Positions 44,804 to 57,594 of a stretch of DNA of 64,000 nucleotides are shown in pieces. Every line of letters starts with the position of its first letter. The first letter of the stretch is position 1. The DNA lies in NCBI GenBank assembly GCA_000467715.1, contig AJFK01000021.1:1-64000 (forward strand). Reading direction: 5' to 3'. The DNA is from Hysterium pulicare CBS 123377. Taxonomy: Eukaryota; Ascomycota; Dothideomycetes; Hysteriales; Hysteriaceae. The notes beneath the pieces were generated by a model. It was given only the letters and a program-made list of their open reading frames with translations, was not told the DNA's origin and did no database searches. The position numbers were made by a program, and so were the translations under genes.

Positions 44804-45148
44804 TTACAGCATTGATAGGCGCAGAATGGCAACCTGGGCATCGACAGTACTAGTTTCGGGACATCCATCAGCCTTACGCCCTTGAATCTTTTCCACATGC
44901 TTTAGGCTTACCTTAGTTGCTCCCGACAAGTTGGTCGCAGTGCCTGGATACTCCACACATTTAACCAGCGCATCTTTAGTGACTGGCGCAAGGTGTTCAA
45001 TAACCAGTTGCTCAATACACTGGCTAGAGTTTATCACATCCAGGCATGCGATTTCGGTCTTGGGGCATGCGTCCTTGACTGCTTGGGTGTTCGCGCCCAC
45101 GCCCAGGAGCGCGAAGCATAGAGCAATCAGGTCGATCCTGAAGCGCAT
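44804..45148 (-). CDS. Small secreted cysteine-containing protein (candidate effector)
   Basis: A single frame of 114 residues. The N-terminus MRFRIDLIALCFALLGVGA is a clear signal peptide, with cleavage likely near NTQA. The mature part of about 90 residues has five cysteines (DACPKTEIACLD, SSQCIEQL, LVKCVEYPG, DGCPE), an odd number, so one may be free or pair between chains. It has one NLS sequon-like site and no recognisable domain. Size, secretion signal and cysteines are effector-like, but many small secreted proteins have other roles. It stands next to the A+T-rich decayed region and is divergent from the secreted DUF1996 gene. Confidence 0.65.
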   Translation of the reverse strand: MRFRIDLIALCFALLGVGANTQAVKDACPKTEIACLDVINSSQCIEQLVIEHLAPVTKDALVKCVEYPGTATNLSGATKVSLKHVEKIQGRKADGCPETSTVDAQVAILRLSML

Positions 45149-45887
45149 TGTTGGTGAGTTTGGTTCTTTGTCTTTGAGGATAGTTTCTCTAAAAAGCGAC
45201 GAGGTTGCCTACCTTATATGATATCTATCTACCACCCAGCCCAAACATTTCCGGGGATTCGTATATTCGTACCCAATACGTTTCTCGCTTGTAAATTATT
45301 GATATTAGAAGAATCTCTAGGTCTCACAGTCCCGCCCCGCTTCGGCACTTAACATTCCACCTGCGCCCCACACTGTGTGGTTGTTAGATCAATCTACCTT
45401 GGGCTGACATATTTGCGATCTGTTGAGTACTATATGGATACACCTAGGTAGATTAATGGAGCTATGGAGGACAATAGCCGGGTTGTTTTTCTCGCTTACA
45501 TTCCCTAGAACGCAAGCGACCCGATCTTTCCTTCATCATTTTTCTGCAGCTGCATCGGCAGTAGATGATGCTCAATTTAGCTGGCCTCCCAACTCTTTCT
45601 CGTCGTCAATAATAGATGCTTTAATATCTGCAGTACCCCTTATAGGGGGAACCATATGATCAGCAGCCGCCCTCTGTCCACCCAAGCCACTTCGGTCTTC
45701 GGTCTTCGAGCAGTTAATCTAGGCGCACTGTTATTGATTGTCCTAGCATTTGAAGCCCTCAGGCAAGCCTTATTGAAAAGACCAGCACGGTCTTCGTTCT
45801 CTTGGATGGCCTCCTACGCTCGTTATGCTTTTTGTGGTATTGATCTCTATTATTCGCTGAAACCAAAGGACACTCCAGCGAGTCAAG
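45149..45887. promoter_or_regulatory. Divergent promoter region of two secreted-protein genes
   Basis: 739 bp between the start codons of the small secreted protein (leftward) and the DUF1996 protein (rightward). No open frame is supported and no specific site was recognised. Confidence 0.45.
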
Positions 45888-47119
45888 ATGCAGTTCATTA
45901 CTACACTCCTCACCCTGGCACTTGCTGCCTCTAGCACTGCATTAGTCCGATTCCATTGCTCGCAGCTAGTAACTCAAAGACTTGACCCTTTGGTTGACCC
46001 GGGTTTAATTCCATCATCCCACGTCCATCAAATTGTCGGCGGTGTTCGTAAGGAAGGCCCTTACTATCATGTTAATTTCTGACAGCTGCTAGAACGCCTT
46101 TAATGCTTCTATGGATCTCCAGAAAGATATACCAGGCGAATCAACCTGCACATCCTGCCAGTTCAGTGATGACTTCTCTAACTACTGGACTGCGGTCCTC
46201 TATTTCCGCGCACAGAACGGTAGCTACAAGCGCGTTCCTCAGCTCGGCAATAACCAATTCAGAACTGCCAACGGCGGTCTGACTGTCTACTATATGCAGG
46301 ATGCAATCTATGACCAGGAGCAGAAGTCAAAGGTCACATCATTCCAGCCGGTAAGTTGAATCCTTTCCGAGGCATTCTGATTCTGGATATTGATAGAGCG
46401 TAGGGGTTCCGTATGTTTATTGGAGACATTTATGCCAGGACCTTAGCAGAAGCTGCCCGCTTCCGTCAATTGACCTATACCTGCTTAGACACCTTTGTCA
46501 CCCGCTCTCCAGAGCTCATCAGGTTTCCAAACCGCCGCTGCAAGGAGGGAATCATGACCACACTCCGCTTCCCAACTTGCTGGGACGGCAAGAATCTCGA
46601 TAGCCCCGACCATATGTCTCACATGAGCTATCCCGAAACCGGAACCTTCGAGAGCGCTGGACCCTGCCCCTCAACACACCCTGTACGGACCGCCCAAGTC
46701 ATGTTCGAAGTCGTCTGGGACACAAAGCCGTTCAACAACCTGACCTGGCCTAAGGATGGAAGTAACCCCTTCGTCTGGTCGTTTGGGGATGCGACGGGCT
46801 ATGCCAACCACGCCGACTACGTCTTCGGCTGGAAAAACGATGCCCTGCAGAAAATCTTGGATTATCCTTGCCATTTCAAGACAAACTGCTCAGAGTCCGG
46901 CGCCAAGATGCAATCGATTGATGCCATGAACAAGTGCACGCAAAAGCCGGTCGTTGACGAGGATATTGATTCATGTAAGTTAGGAATTATTTCTTTTCCG
47001 TTTTGGGCATATTATGCTTGGCCTTTAGCAACGCTTGCTAACCGCACTTCTTCGTTTTCTTAGGGCTCCCGGCTCTCCCCGGCGGATTCCAAGCTCAATA
47101 TGCTCCTGCCTCTGCGTAA
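45888..47119 (+). CDS. Secreted DUF1996-domain protein
   Basis: Exons 45888-46043, 46093-46350, 46404-46974 and 47064-47119 give 346 residues. A signal peptide (MQFITTLLTLALAASSTA) is followed by VRFHCSQLVTQRLDPLVDPG and HVHQIVGGNAF, the conserved start of DUF1996. Other typical parts are CTSCQFSDDFSNYWTAVLYF, RCKEGIMTTLRFPTCWDGK and the HMSHMSYPE/CPSTHP stretch. The family is common in ascomycetes, usually extracellular, and its enzymatic role is unsettled. The first donor is an unusual GTTCGT; the other splice sites are standard. The last short exon ends QYAPASA. There is no carbohydrate-binding module or Ser/Thr tail, unlike many relatives. It diverges from the small secreted protein. Confidence 0.9.
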
Positions 47120-48571
47120 ATCCGTCGCACATCGGAAAATGAACGTCGGAATCTAATGTCAAAATCCATCCACCTGCAGGAGCTAGAAAGACGTGGTTGG
47201 CTGCTTGTTTACACCATTTTATAGACAAGAGGGAGTGCGTTATATATCGATCCCTTAGTTTTAGGATAAATACATTTCTTGTAATTTGTCGTTCTTACTA
47301 CACTCAGTTGTGTGCTAATGGCTTTTTTATGGTTCGTGAATAGAAGCCTCCACTCCACACCAACGAATCCCTCTAAACCCTCAGGTCAGCAAGCTTTCCT
47401 TCAATATATCGCAGAACTTCACACGGAGGTGCGGCCACAGGAAACGAGCCCACAGAGCAGAGGTTGAAGAAGAAAGAGATTGCAAAAAGACAACACACTC
47501 GACCGGAGACATCACAGCAAAGAGACAAAAGAGTTTGAAAGTGAATATAATTCATTTTAGCTTTTTTAGAAGAACCGCTGCTGAAGCCACAGCAGCATAG
47601 GAGGAAATCAACCAAAGCCCTTCCATATCCAGACCCTCCACCTGAAAGAAATCCCCCATGACAAATATACATTCCCGATGAGAACGTGAAATGCCGAGAA
47701 CCTCCTGCGTCGAGTCCTTCCATATCCAGAACCATGTATGGCGAATCCTTCGCATTGAGCTTGATATCGAAATCGAAATTTGGGGTAACCTGTGAAAGAA
47801 AGAGCATGTAGTAATCCGATCGAACTACTGCATCCGCAAGACATACCGATGAGTGAAGACGTGCGATAGTCCGTCAGAGTCGCAATGTATCCGCCGTTTG
47901 AGCCGCGCATCCATCACTTCCATGCCTTCCATCGCCATCAGTCACCGCCCGTCTGCACCCTCAGCACATGAAACCACAAAACACTACATCGTCCATCCTC
48001 CACCATAGAAACCACCTCCGGTCCACCGTTTCCCAGCACCAGCCATGGAACCAGTCGATCCAGCCAGAACTCCATGACCAGTTTTGAATAAAGGAAGGCC
48101 AGAAAGCAAAGCAAAGAAACACAAGGGCTGAAACCAAATGTTGAGTTTTCGTATACATACCGATAACGGTTATTATCCTCAACACCGAACGATAAGTTCT
48201 TGAAAGTATGCAGCATGAGTCGTAAGAAAGCCATGTACAAGAAGGTAGGAGTCGCGCCGGTGGCTGGCATGTCGTCTGATTTGAGAAGATGTTCGTTCGG
48301 GGTCGATACAATGAGCCACAACAAAGGCCACAGAAAATAAAGGGATCGATGGCAAGTTCTGTTCGTTTCATATGCAAATCTAAATAGCGTCAGCATTTGT
48401 AACTCTAAATGAGTGTCTGCGTCGTGAAGTAGCCAGGCGCGAAAGCCACACTCAGTCGATGTAAACAGTGGGCGTTGACTGGTTCCTATAAACCTTGTGA
48501 GAGGTCTGTCGCTAGAACGGAATAGCTTACCGAGAGAAGAGCCAAGGCCAATGGATGAAGAGTGGACTCCT
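47120..48571. other. Convergent 3' flanks, nothing recognised
   Basis: 1.45 kb between the DUF1996 gene and the splicing factor. Long minus-strand frames (for example 47938-48654) overlap the last exon of the splicing factor in another frame and have no protein-like composition, so they are treated as shadows. The words TTCCATATCCAGA occur twice (near 47621 and 47719). Confidence 0.45.
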
Positions 48572-50518
48572 CTACATGTTCTTAGTCGAAGCACGAGAGA
48601 AGAGCGATGAATAGATTTTGTCGACAACTGGCTGGGCAGTGATGACACGACCACCGAAGAAGCGACCGTTGAGACCTTTCATGGCGTTCTCGCCACCTGT
48701 GACGCGGTCAAATTTGACATAGACATCACCTTGCGTGTTGGGGTCAACGGCAATGTGGACAACATTGCCATATTTTGCATCGCACTCTCCGCGGACGTCG
48801 TCCTCAAGTTCTTTAACCCAAGCATCTCCTATCTCCCTGCATGATCTGTCAGTAGAGGTTCAAGCTTTCAATCAGGTAGTACATACTGTTCTGGGTCAAA
48901 CATGTTCTTTAGGAGAATGCATCGGCTGGCTTGGTTGACAGTGACAGGCAAAGGCTTCGTCTCAGTGCGTGGCTTGGCCATACTTGAAGTACCATTGGCT
49001 GGGGCAGGGTCGTCGAGTCTTGCAAGCTTCCGCATCAATGCATCGCGGGAGTAGTTGTTGAAGTTGACTCCGGCAACGTCAGTATCATCAAGAGCCGAGG
49101 CCCCAGAAGTGCCCTTGTCTACATCACGACCGCCGGCACGATCAAAGGTTCCACCGGAGCCGCCAGCGTAGGCTCCACGGCCTCCATGGCCAGAGAAGGC
49201 TGAGCCTTGGAAAGCATGCTGATTCTGAGAGTTAAAATTGCGGAGGAGATTAGCAGTCGACTCTGGTGTGAATTTGTCGTTTCCCAGCCCAACTCGGATG
49301 GGTCGACCGGCAAGATCAAACCCATTCAATTTCTCTAACGCTTCCTTGGCTTGGATGGGGTCGCGATATCTGAATTGTCAGTACCAAATATTGACGACCA
49401 AGACGGGAAGTACTCACTGGACAAAACCATACCCTTTGCTTCGGCCCTGTTCCTCCTTCTGAAGCTGGACGAACTCAAGCTCGCCGAAGGGTTCGAAGAC
49501 ACTCTGTAGGTCTTGCTCGTTAATAGAGAAGTGAATGTTACCGACATAGAGTCTGTGAAACGGAACACCGTTGTTGGCGGCTTGAGCCCCTTCAGTGTTG
49601 CGAGCCTCACGGTTCTTTTCAGCCTCGGTCAACTGAGCAATGATTGGAACACCAAGAAGCTTCTGGCCTGTCAGCTGCAATGCTTTCTGAACAGACTCTT
49701 CATCCTTGAATTCGACATAACCAATTCTGAGTATATAATTAGCATGTGTGAAAGCAGGAGGTTCGATAAGTGACTTACCCTTTCGAACGAGTCATGTTGC
49801 GATCCTTCACAATCTGAGCTTCTTTGACTGGGCCGGCTCTATTAAAGAATTCTATGAGGTCTTTAGTGCGAGCACGTGCAGCAAGCTGCTGAACGAAGAT
49901 GGTTCGCTTGTCACGCTCATCCTCAGTAGGTTCCGGTGACTTCTTGGGAGTGTCGGAGGAGCGGCGGCTGTCACGATCCTTACGAATGTGAGTACGATCG
50001 CCGCGGCGATCCCTGTCTCGGTCTTCTCGACGATCACGATAACTATCGGGGCGGTAGTAACGATCTCTATCTGGTGAGCGAGAACGAGTGCGATAGCGGT
50101 CTCCGCCTCCGCGTCCGCCTCGATAGAAGTCGCCGCTGGAGCGACGGTGGTCACGATCATCCGAGTCACGGCCACGGCGGTGGCGGTCTCCATGCCTGCT
50201 TGAGTGGTATGATCCATTGGAGTCTGGGCGCTCATAGCGAGGCTTCACGTCATCTCCTTCATCCTCGTCAGTATCTTTGCGTGAACGTCCCTTGCTCCGA
50301 TCCCTCCGCTTGCGATCCCGATCGCGGCTGCTGTGGCGCTCTCGGTCGCCATTTGACTCACGCTTGTGTCGATTCTCATCCCGGCGGTCGGAGCGGTCGT
50401 GGCGGCGGGTCTTATCCTCTCGAGGGTCGCTTGAAGACGTAAGCTTGGCTGGGCCACTCGTCGACTTGTCGTTGGCCGCGCTCTCAAGGAGAGCCTCAAC
50501 ATCGAAAGCTGTTGCCAT
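48572..50518 (-). CDS. rsd1: RBM39/Rsd1-type SR-like splicing factor with three RRMs
   Basis: Exons (minus) 50518-49779, 49726-49418, 49369-48887 and 48836-48572 give 598 residues. Residues about 20-195 are an Arg/Ser/Asp-rich RS domain. RRM1 has RNP2 TIFVQQLA and RNP1 GIGYVEF, formed across the first splice. RRM2 has RLYVGNIHF and SKGYGFVQY. A Gly-rich linker (SGHGGRGAYAGGSGG) leads to the C-terminal U2AF-homology motif domain, whose equivalent of RNP1 is GDVYVKF and which ends RVITAQPVVDKIYSSLF. The order RS-RRM-RRM-UHM is that of human RBM39 (CAPER) and fission yeast Rsd1, which bridge U1 and U2 during spliceosome assembly. All three splice junctions fall in phase 2. Confidence 0.93.
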
Positions 50519-51265
50519 TTTGTTGATATATATACTGGGTAGGAAAAAGTTTGGAAATTTTCACTGGCTCAAGGTCAGAGGTGGCGGGGTGTGAGGTCGA
50601 GTGATCTCGCGAACCCTGAGTAGTTACGCTGACGAGTCGAGGGTTGAGCGCCGTAAACGCTTCTTGAGCAATAGTTCTGTCACGTAGTGAACGTGCCCGG
50701 TATAATTTGTCGCTAGGAGTCTTGATTGAATACAGAAAAGGAGAGAGGTGTACAGTAACGAAACTGTTTGGGGTGGTGTTGTGGTGTTGTGAGGTGAGGT
50801 TGCGAAGGTGAGGGCGGCAGAAAGTTAAGTGGAAGTGGGCCGCGCTAAAATTAGCGTCCTGCAGATTGATGCGTCACGTGGCGTCCGCCGAATTAGGCAG
50901 ACTATACCTAGGTGCAACCATTTGCTTGGAGTCCGTCAGCTGGCTCGAAGTACGTTCAAAGGTCTTGAAGGCAATTGCTTTCTTGGAGGTGGTTGGAATG
51001 TCGTGTACTAAATGTATCTAAGCATCGGTGGTCACATCACTACATTGTGAGCAAAAGATGTGAGTTTATCGCGGTGGTGCTTTCGCAGGGGATTGACCAC
51101 CCAAGAAGTGAGATTAATATTACTTTGCTCGCTGAGGAGTGAATCTACCAGCTAATGCCGCCCATGCTAAATGTCCAAAAGCCTTTCCAATCCATCGCCA
51201 CAAAAACCGCCCACAAAACGCCGTGAATGCATACATTACAGTTCGATTTGACGCGAAGCACACTT
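50519..51265. other. Promoter of the splicing factor and 3' flank of Scs7
   Basis: 747 bp with no supported gene. Confidence 0.5.
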
Positions 51266-52562
51266 TCATTTTGCCTTGATGATCTTTGGCTGGTTCATCT
51301 CAAGTTCGGTGTCGAAGATCCAATCCCAGAATCGGCTTGTGACTCCAAAGCCCTTTTGATAGTCGGCGAAGTGGTGCTTCAGGTGGTATTTCTTGAGCTC
51401 TCGGTACCAGGCAGGAAGGCTAGTCTCTACGTTAATGATACTGCGCTGGGAAAAATTGCAGATGTTACTCACTTTCGGTGGTGAAGGAAGTAATGAGTCA
51501 TGTCGTAGCAAATGTACCCAAATATACCTCCGCAGTAGACTGTAGTGGCCGCAAACCAATTGTAGAAGAATATCGTATGGGCGAGCTTCCAGAAGGGGAA
51601 TGCTAGAACTACGAATAATGTAGGCGGCATAACCAGCCTATACTTGTCCATAGGAAGGTAATGGTGAATTCCGTGAAGGAGGAAGTGTGCAGTAATACCA
51701 ATCCGATTATCGGGGAGGTAACTAAGAGCAAGTCAGAAGATGTAGTGCAAATTTCACGTGGAAGGGGCACTTACTAGTCAAGGTGGAACAGGCAGCGATG
51801 CAGTACATATTCGACTAACGTCCATATGAACAGACCCAAGCCCCAATAGCCCCCGGTCACCACCGAGTTACTCAAATTCGTGAAGCCCAAGAACGTTCCA
51901 TAGGCCACCGGTGGCAGCCAAAGTGTCGGCACCACCCACCACGGCGTCTTGCTCAAGGGCTCCAGAAAGTTTCCAAATAACGGTGCCGAGTCGCCTCCTT
52001 TATAGTGTCTCGGTCGATGGACTTGCTCGAGATAGAAGTCCTTGCTGAAACCGCCATTCCAGACCTGCAGGAACAACGGTCGGCTGAGGTCCAAAAATCG
52101 GTGTGTGCGGTAGTCGGAATTAGGGTCGGTCTCCTTCGATAGATCGGCTTCTGAGGACATGCCGGTGGCGGCATAGAGAGGTGTGGAAGTGACTCCGTTG
52201 GCAACTCCATTGCTCTTCAATTCCTGCATGCCCTCCTTCGACGGTGGCAGGGGAATAATCTCAGCAGGCTTGTCGCTCTTCGTGGCGGTATCCAGCACCT
52301 TCCCCGTAGCAACGAAGCCCACAAGGTAATCATCTAGAACCTCATAAGCAGCTTCTGAGTGCAGATGGCTTATCTCATCCTTCATTATTTCCTCAACATC
52401 CTGGCCCGCATGCTCGAGTATCAAGTCGCCGCCGCCGGGATGATCGTCGAGGAAGCCAGTGATATCGTAGACCTTCGTGCCAATAGTAACGAAGCAAGAC
52501 TTGGAGGTATTATGCGCCTTCACATCCGCGACTGTGATAGTAGGGAGGGTTCGGCCGGGCAT
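51266..52562 (-). CDS. scs7: Sphingolipid fatty-acid 2-hydroxylase (Scs7/FA2H)
   Basis: Exons (minus) 52562-51775, 51721-51473 and 51419-51266 give 396 residues. The N-terminal cytochrome b5 domain has the haem motif DDHPGGG at about 38-44 and a second haem His in SHLHSEAA. A linker with a variable Ser/Gly stretch leads to the membrane-bound di-iron hydroxylase, whose histidine boxes are HRCLFH, HFLLHGIHH, HYFLHH and HLKHHF. The enzyme, in the ER, adds the alpha-hydroxyl to the very-long-chain fatty acid of ceramides and inositol-phosphoceramides. Introns are 53 nt each and keep phase. Length and layout match fungal Scs7 throughout. Confidence 0.96.
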
Positions 52563-54014
52563 GGTTGAAAAGGAGCAATCTATTTGACGTGTGTGGCGGA
52601 CGCGGTGGGAATTGACGAAGGACGAAAGGAGACCTCGCTGATGCGGTAAAGATATTGAAATTTGCTTGCAGTAAATCCGGAAGTCGCGGAAGAGATGCGC
52701 AGGGGAAAAGAGGTACTTTGCTACAAAAAAGTTTCGTTACTTAGGAGGTTGCGATTTGTGTAAGCGTCAGGAGACCCTGTTGTAAAAGATGCTCCGAGAT
52801 CTCCGAGAGCACGCGCTTGTGGCGAGACGTTATTTGCACCCCCATCTGCTGAGGGTTGATTACTTTGCATCATGACTAGATGCCAAAAAGCAACTACTAA
52901 TAATACTAGCAGACGAGATTCACAGCTTCAATCATGACAGGTACAACGTCTCCAGAATGATATCCCAATCTATAATTCCATGTGTGAAGCGTAACGCGTA
53001 GCCCATGAACCATTTCCAGGCTATTTTCATCCATATACATTTTTGTCTCCCACAATGATTGGCCAATACCAACAAAATACCACTCCCAATAGAGGCATGG
53101 GCCTACGCAACATTAATCTCCCGGTAAAAGCATCTTCTGCACGCTCAGCAAACCTACATGCTGTTACTTCGCCATCCCATGTCTGCATCTGCACTCCCAC
53201 ATTTCCAACGTTACACCAAATCGGCAGCATGGAAGCCATGTGGGACTGCGAGAACTGCTCCACCTGTCCGTCATACCATCCCCGCCGTTTCAAACGCCAT
53301 CCACAATGATCCTTGGATAGCGCTGCCTTGCTGCCTTTTCCATCTGTCTGTTGTCCCTCTGCGCACAGAATCTAGCCAGGAAACTATTCTTTGCGGCCTT
53401 GTATGCTGAATGGAACCGCATATGCATCTCTGGCCCAAAGAAGAAGGTCCGCAGACGGTAAAAGAAGATGGAAGAGAAACGCGTCGCGCATAGAATATTA
53501 GATACGAGCGTGCGTCGGTTGGAAATGTGGTCATCGGCATCGCATGGTCTAAAAGCGTCTGTTCAATGCTGGCTGTGCGGTTAATCTCAACGACTTCTTT
53601 TTTTCTATCCCAATGCAGAAGACTAAGTTTGGTTCATGACCTGCTCCCTGAATCATACAACCATGCCATGAAATGAAACGCGCAGGAAATCAGGAACTCG
53701 TGTCTTGGGAAAAAGTGATGAACGATGAACGAGAAGAGAAAAATAGCAATGACTCCAGACACCCTCCACATGATACAAATCTGCCATGCATGATGAGCGA
53801 ATGCTGAACACCAAGAGACCGATAAAGAGAAAAAAGAGCGCCGTCTTTAGCTTCCATGTCCAATGCCCAGTACGAAAAACGAGAGAAGCACGCAATGCCG
53901 ATACCAAAAAAGATCAACCCAGACTCAATGCATTCCAAGTCCAATGCAACTCCCCACATCCATCTCTTACTTATCTTAGGAATGTACCTGATGTATTCCC
54001 TTGCCAACGGTGTT
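52563..54014. other. 1.45-kb intergenic stretch, no convincing gene
   Basis: The left end must hold the Scs7 promoter and the right end the 3' flank of the regulator gene. Open frames of 80-160 codons on both strands (53027-54265) overlap one another and have no recognisable domain. Confidence 0.45.
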
Positions 54015-56409
54015 TCAATTCCCCTGCATCCAACACGGAGCTCCAGAGTCCTGCGCCGCGCCCTGATATTCGTAGTCTGCAAGCCCAAATGGTGTCTCCA
54101 GCATATCAGGAAGATTCGTGTCCCACATCATGTCGTCCCAAAAACCACTCAAGTTACCCATGGAACTTTGGTCCCCGGACCACCCGTGCATTCCTACTCC
54201 CGCACCCATCTGCATACCTGGGACGTCTCCAACACCGTTTGTATCGAAGCCTTCGATGCTTGTGAAATGCCCGAATTGCTGTTGATTATGCATAGGCGAG
54301 GCTGGCGGGTGTTCTGCGGCCGCGACTTTGGAGGCTTCGTAGAGCTTCTGAACAGCGCTGATGCTACGTTGGGCGGCGATGCTGTATGGTTTGCTTCGCT
54401 CCATAAAGGCGATGGCAGTTTCGACGGAGGCTCGCCATTTTTCGGCTTCTTCGGGCATGCTGAAGTCGCTGAAGAGACTCACGAGGGGGACCATTGCTGC
54501 TTGGAAGGCGAACCAGACTGCGTTCCAACCAGATATTAGGTCTGGTAGACATTCATTTGAGATATCTTCAATAGTCTTTGCGGCGATGATGCGACATTTG
54601 CCCACGGCGACTTTCTCTTCGGGGCTGAGTTGTGCGAATGGTGCTCGGCGTAGTGCTGTTGAGAGTAGTACTGGTCTGTGGAGCACAATGCGAATATTCT
54701 GGAATCGCCATTTCATGACGTGGCGCACCCTCTGGAGGAAGTCCGGACAAGATTCATCCATGTTTACTAGAATGGACGGCAGTTCTTCATGCCAGGATAC
54801 AATCTCAGAATCGTATTGTGCAGTCTCTTCAAACTTGAGGAGGGAAGACTCCACAAGGCGGTCCTGAATTCTTGTTGCGATCTTGCAAAACTCGCTGTTA
54901 TGAATCAGGGGAAGTATCTTCAGTTGTTCAATGTATTGGGGACTATTTGGTGGTGGAAGCATGTGGGCCTATATCCATAAATCAGCAGGGATAGCAAATG
55001 ATAAAAGTGAGGACAACTTACAGGATTCATGATCTTCCCAGGAGGATTGACGGTGATAGAGGGACCCATTCTTCCCAACGATGGTCGTCCAGTCGTAGTC
55101 GAAGCCCAGGAATCCAAGCAGAACAAGCTCCACCATATCCGCCTGCGCATTTCTGGGGATATTGAATCGGTCTCGCCGGGCGCCACCATACTGAGATGCC
55201 TTCCTGGAGTCGTTTTGGAGGCATCAGAGTATTCTCTATGTAGACCCAAAGCAGTAGCCATTCGGAGAGCTGCACCCATCAGAGAATGTGCCTCGTTGGG
55301 TCTATTCAAGTAATGCATGTAGTAACCGCTCATGATTGATAGGGCTTGCAGAATCTCGAGATTGCCGCTTCCAAATGATTCCAAGGAGAGATGCAATCTT
55401 GACCGTGTAAAATAGACGTAATGAGCTTCATTGTCAGTTGTAGATGAGGCAAGAGAGCCCAACGCAAAAACCATGTTAAGGAGCGCCAGCCAAGGTGAGT
55501 CTTTCCGCTCCCCATACAAGTACGTCGTCCAGAACTTCCTCTCCTCGATCATTGGAAAGAAAAGGTGCACCCGTTCGAAATAGCTCTCAACGAGTTCTTG
55601 GCCGTGAGGTATTGTTGGAAGCGCGTTTGGATCGTCATCATCAGGTGGCGGCGAGTTCGCACGGCTTGGTATCGCAGTCTCTTGTTGGCTGTGGGCAATA
55701 AATCCACGGGCTTGTGGTGCACATCTCACAATGACCTTCAAGGCCGCTGTGATGGAGGAAATGCCAACGTATGAAGACATGCGGTCCACCGACATTGAAA
55801 GCCCATTGACATCATCAGAGATACCTTGGATCTTGTCTTGATGTTTGCGTGCTTCATCCCAATAGGGGTCCTCTGGAGGAGCCTGCTCAAGGGCTTCCAA
55901 GCTGTCCCCGCCTTCGGACCCTGGGGTGAGTCCTGGAATTGCTTGTGCAGTTGCACTCAGAGGAGAAGTGGTAGAAGCAGCAGCGGGAGTAGACAAGGCT
56001 AGTTCCAAGAGTTCTTCTCGAGGTAACGATGCCAGATATTCCAGGTCTTTGGATGGGTAAAGCCGTGATAAGACCGATTTATACTGCTCAATTGAACTCG
56101 ATAGCTTGTCTACCAACCTGAACTGGCTTCAGCAGGAGGTCTAGACTATGGACAGCGCATGACTTACTTCCGAGAGGGGACAATCCGCTGGGCTGGCTTC
56201 GAGTATCCGCATGCTTCTGGATGCTGATACCACTGACACTGGCCACAAGGCTGAAGACCATCACATCGAATCTTGCGCCGCCGACATTCCACACAGGCAT
56301 TGCTCGTGGATATTCGCCTCGATCCCGCAGCTCGTGTAGGTTTGGCGGCCTCACCCTCCCCTGGGCCGGGCGATCTCAAAGCCACGGAGCTCTGAAAGGT
56401 ATGGAACAT
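54015..56409 (-). CDS. Zn2Cys6 transcription factor, probable ManR/ClrB/CLR-2 type
   Basis: Exons (minus) 56409-56168, 56117-55022 and 54968-54015 give 763 residues. The zinc cluster is ACVECRRRKIRCDGLQPC with GQC and a sixth Cys in EACGYSK (about 38-67). The linker QRIVPSRK crosses the first splice into a coiled dimerisation helix (LVDKLSSSIEQYKSVLSRLYP). The fungal-specific regulator domain spans about 240-560, with HLFFPMIEERKFW and RRRIWWSLFCLDSWAS. The C-terminus is Gly/Met/Trp-rich and acidic, a likely activation region. The QRxxPSRK linker after the cluster and the overall length resemble from memory the cellulose/mannan regulators CLR-2, ClrB and ManR. The neighbouring beta-mannosidase gene supports that reading. 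The class is certain; the orthology is inferred. Confidence 0.85.
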
Positions 56410-57594
56410 GAGCGCTTTCGGATTAGCATAAACGGAGGGGTCAGCTAGTCCTGCACAACATGCCTCGGGGCGGCGTCTGTCTGGTCAACGAAGGAGAATC
56501 AATGAGTGACAGGAAATGGAGGATTGTAGAACTGATAGCGAAGCTTTGGGATGTGGAGATAAAAGAGGCGAACGACAGCGTTTTTCAGGCTGTGGATGGC
56601 CGCCAGAAGATCCCCAGAGAGCAATTCCAGCAGCGTCGATGCTAAGGTACTTCGACGAATAGCCCCCGCATTATAGCCCCGGATGATAGGGCCTTGGAAT
56701 GAGCAAGGGACAAAAGAGCGTTGAGCTGAGACCCTTGATGTGGTCGGATTCAAAGCAATGGGCATCCTTACACACCCTCTGTGCAGTTGCGACTGTCGAC
56801 CTCCACACTACTGCCGACCCGACCTGAGACCCGGATTCCGCAGCTTTTGGCTGTCGGCAAGCGGGAGACTCGCCCGTGCGAGGCTGCCAGGATCCCGCCA
56901 ACGGCTTTTCTTAAGCTGCGATCCTGTGCTTCGATGCGACCACCTAGCGTCCATGTTGCCTAGTGAAACGGCGGGCTTTTGCTGCTAGAAGCCTTCTCGA
57001 ACAGCGTGAATCTCGCCGATTCATGCATCCTCTGGCGGGCGGGCGCAAATGCAAAACAGCAGAGTCAGTCGAGTATCTGATGTACATTTCTTTAATTTCT
57101 CTCTTTCCAGGCATTGGACACGTCGGCTGGGTGTGCTGCGCCGAACCCTCTCCACATCATGCCAGGCACAGAATTGATACTATCGTCGTCTCCATATCAG
57201 GACTGAGCGCTGCTTAAAGTTTGAAAAGCCCTTCCATGATCCTAGCCTCGACTGTCGCCTTGCAGTATCGCAGCACTTGCGCTTGATTCTGGATGAGCGG
57301 GAGAAGCACGAGTCCGAGGGTCATGAATTATGTGTCCCCTTGTAAGGCACCTTATTCGATATGCTATAATACCCTTACATATACCCCTCAATATGCCCTT
57401 GGAGGCCTCAACCCTGCTTATAACGCAATCCGCCATCCTCAACTACGCACCTAGCGTCAGATCATCAGAACTTGCAGCTTCCTCTAAGCCAGCCGCTGAC
57501 ATGTTTTCGCATGCTTGACTTTTGCAAGTCTGTCAACGTGCGACTCTTTTCAGGCACCCGCTGCGACCTGCATCGCAAGCCCGTATGTGCTGCA
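56410..57594. other. Promoter of the regulator gene and 3' flank of the beta-mannosidase gene
   Basis: 1.2 kb. No open frame is supported. I looked for CGG-based palindromes that could point to autoregulation and saw none that was clear. Confidence 0.4.

Noticed and set aside
47938-48654. 238-codon minus-strand open frame overlapping the 3' end of the splicing-factor gene
   Set aside because: It overlaps the real last exon in another frame, has unusual Trp/Cys/Phe-rich composition and no domain.
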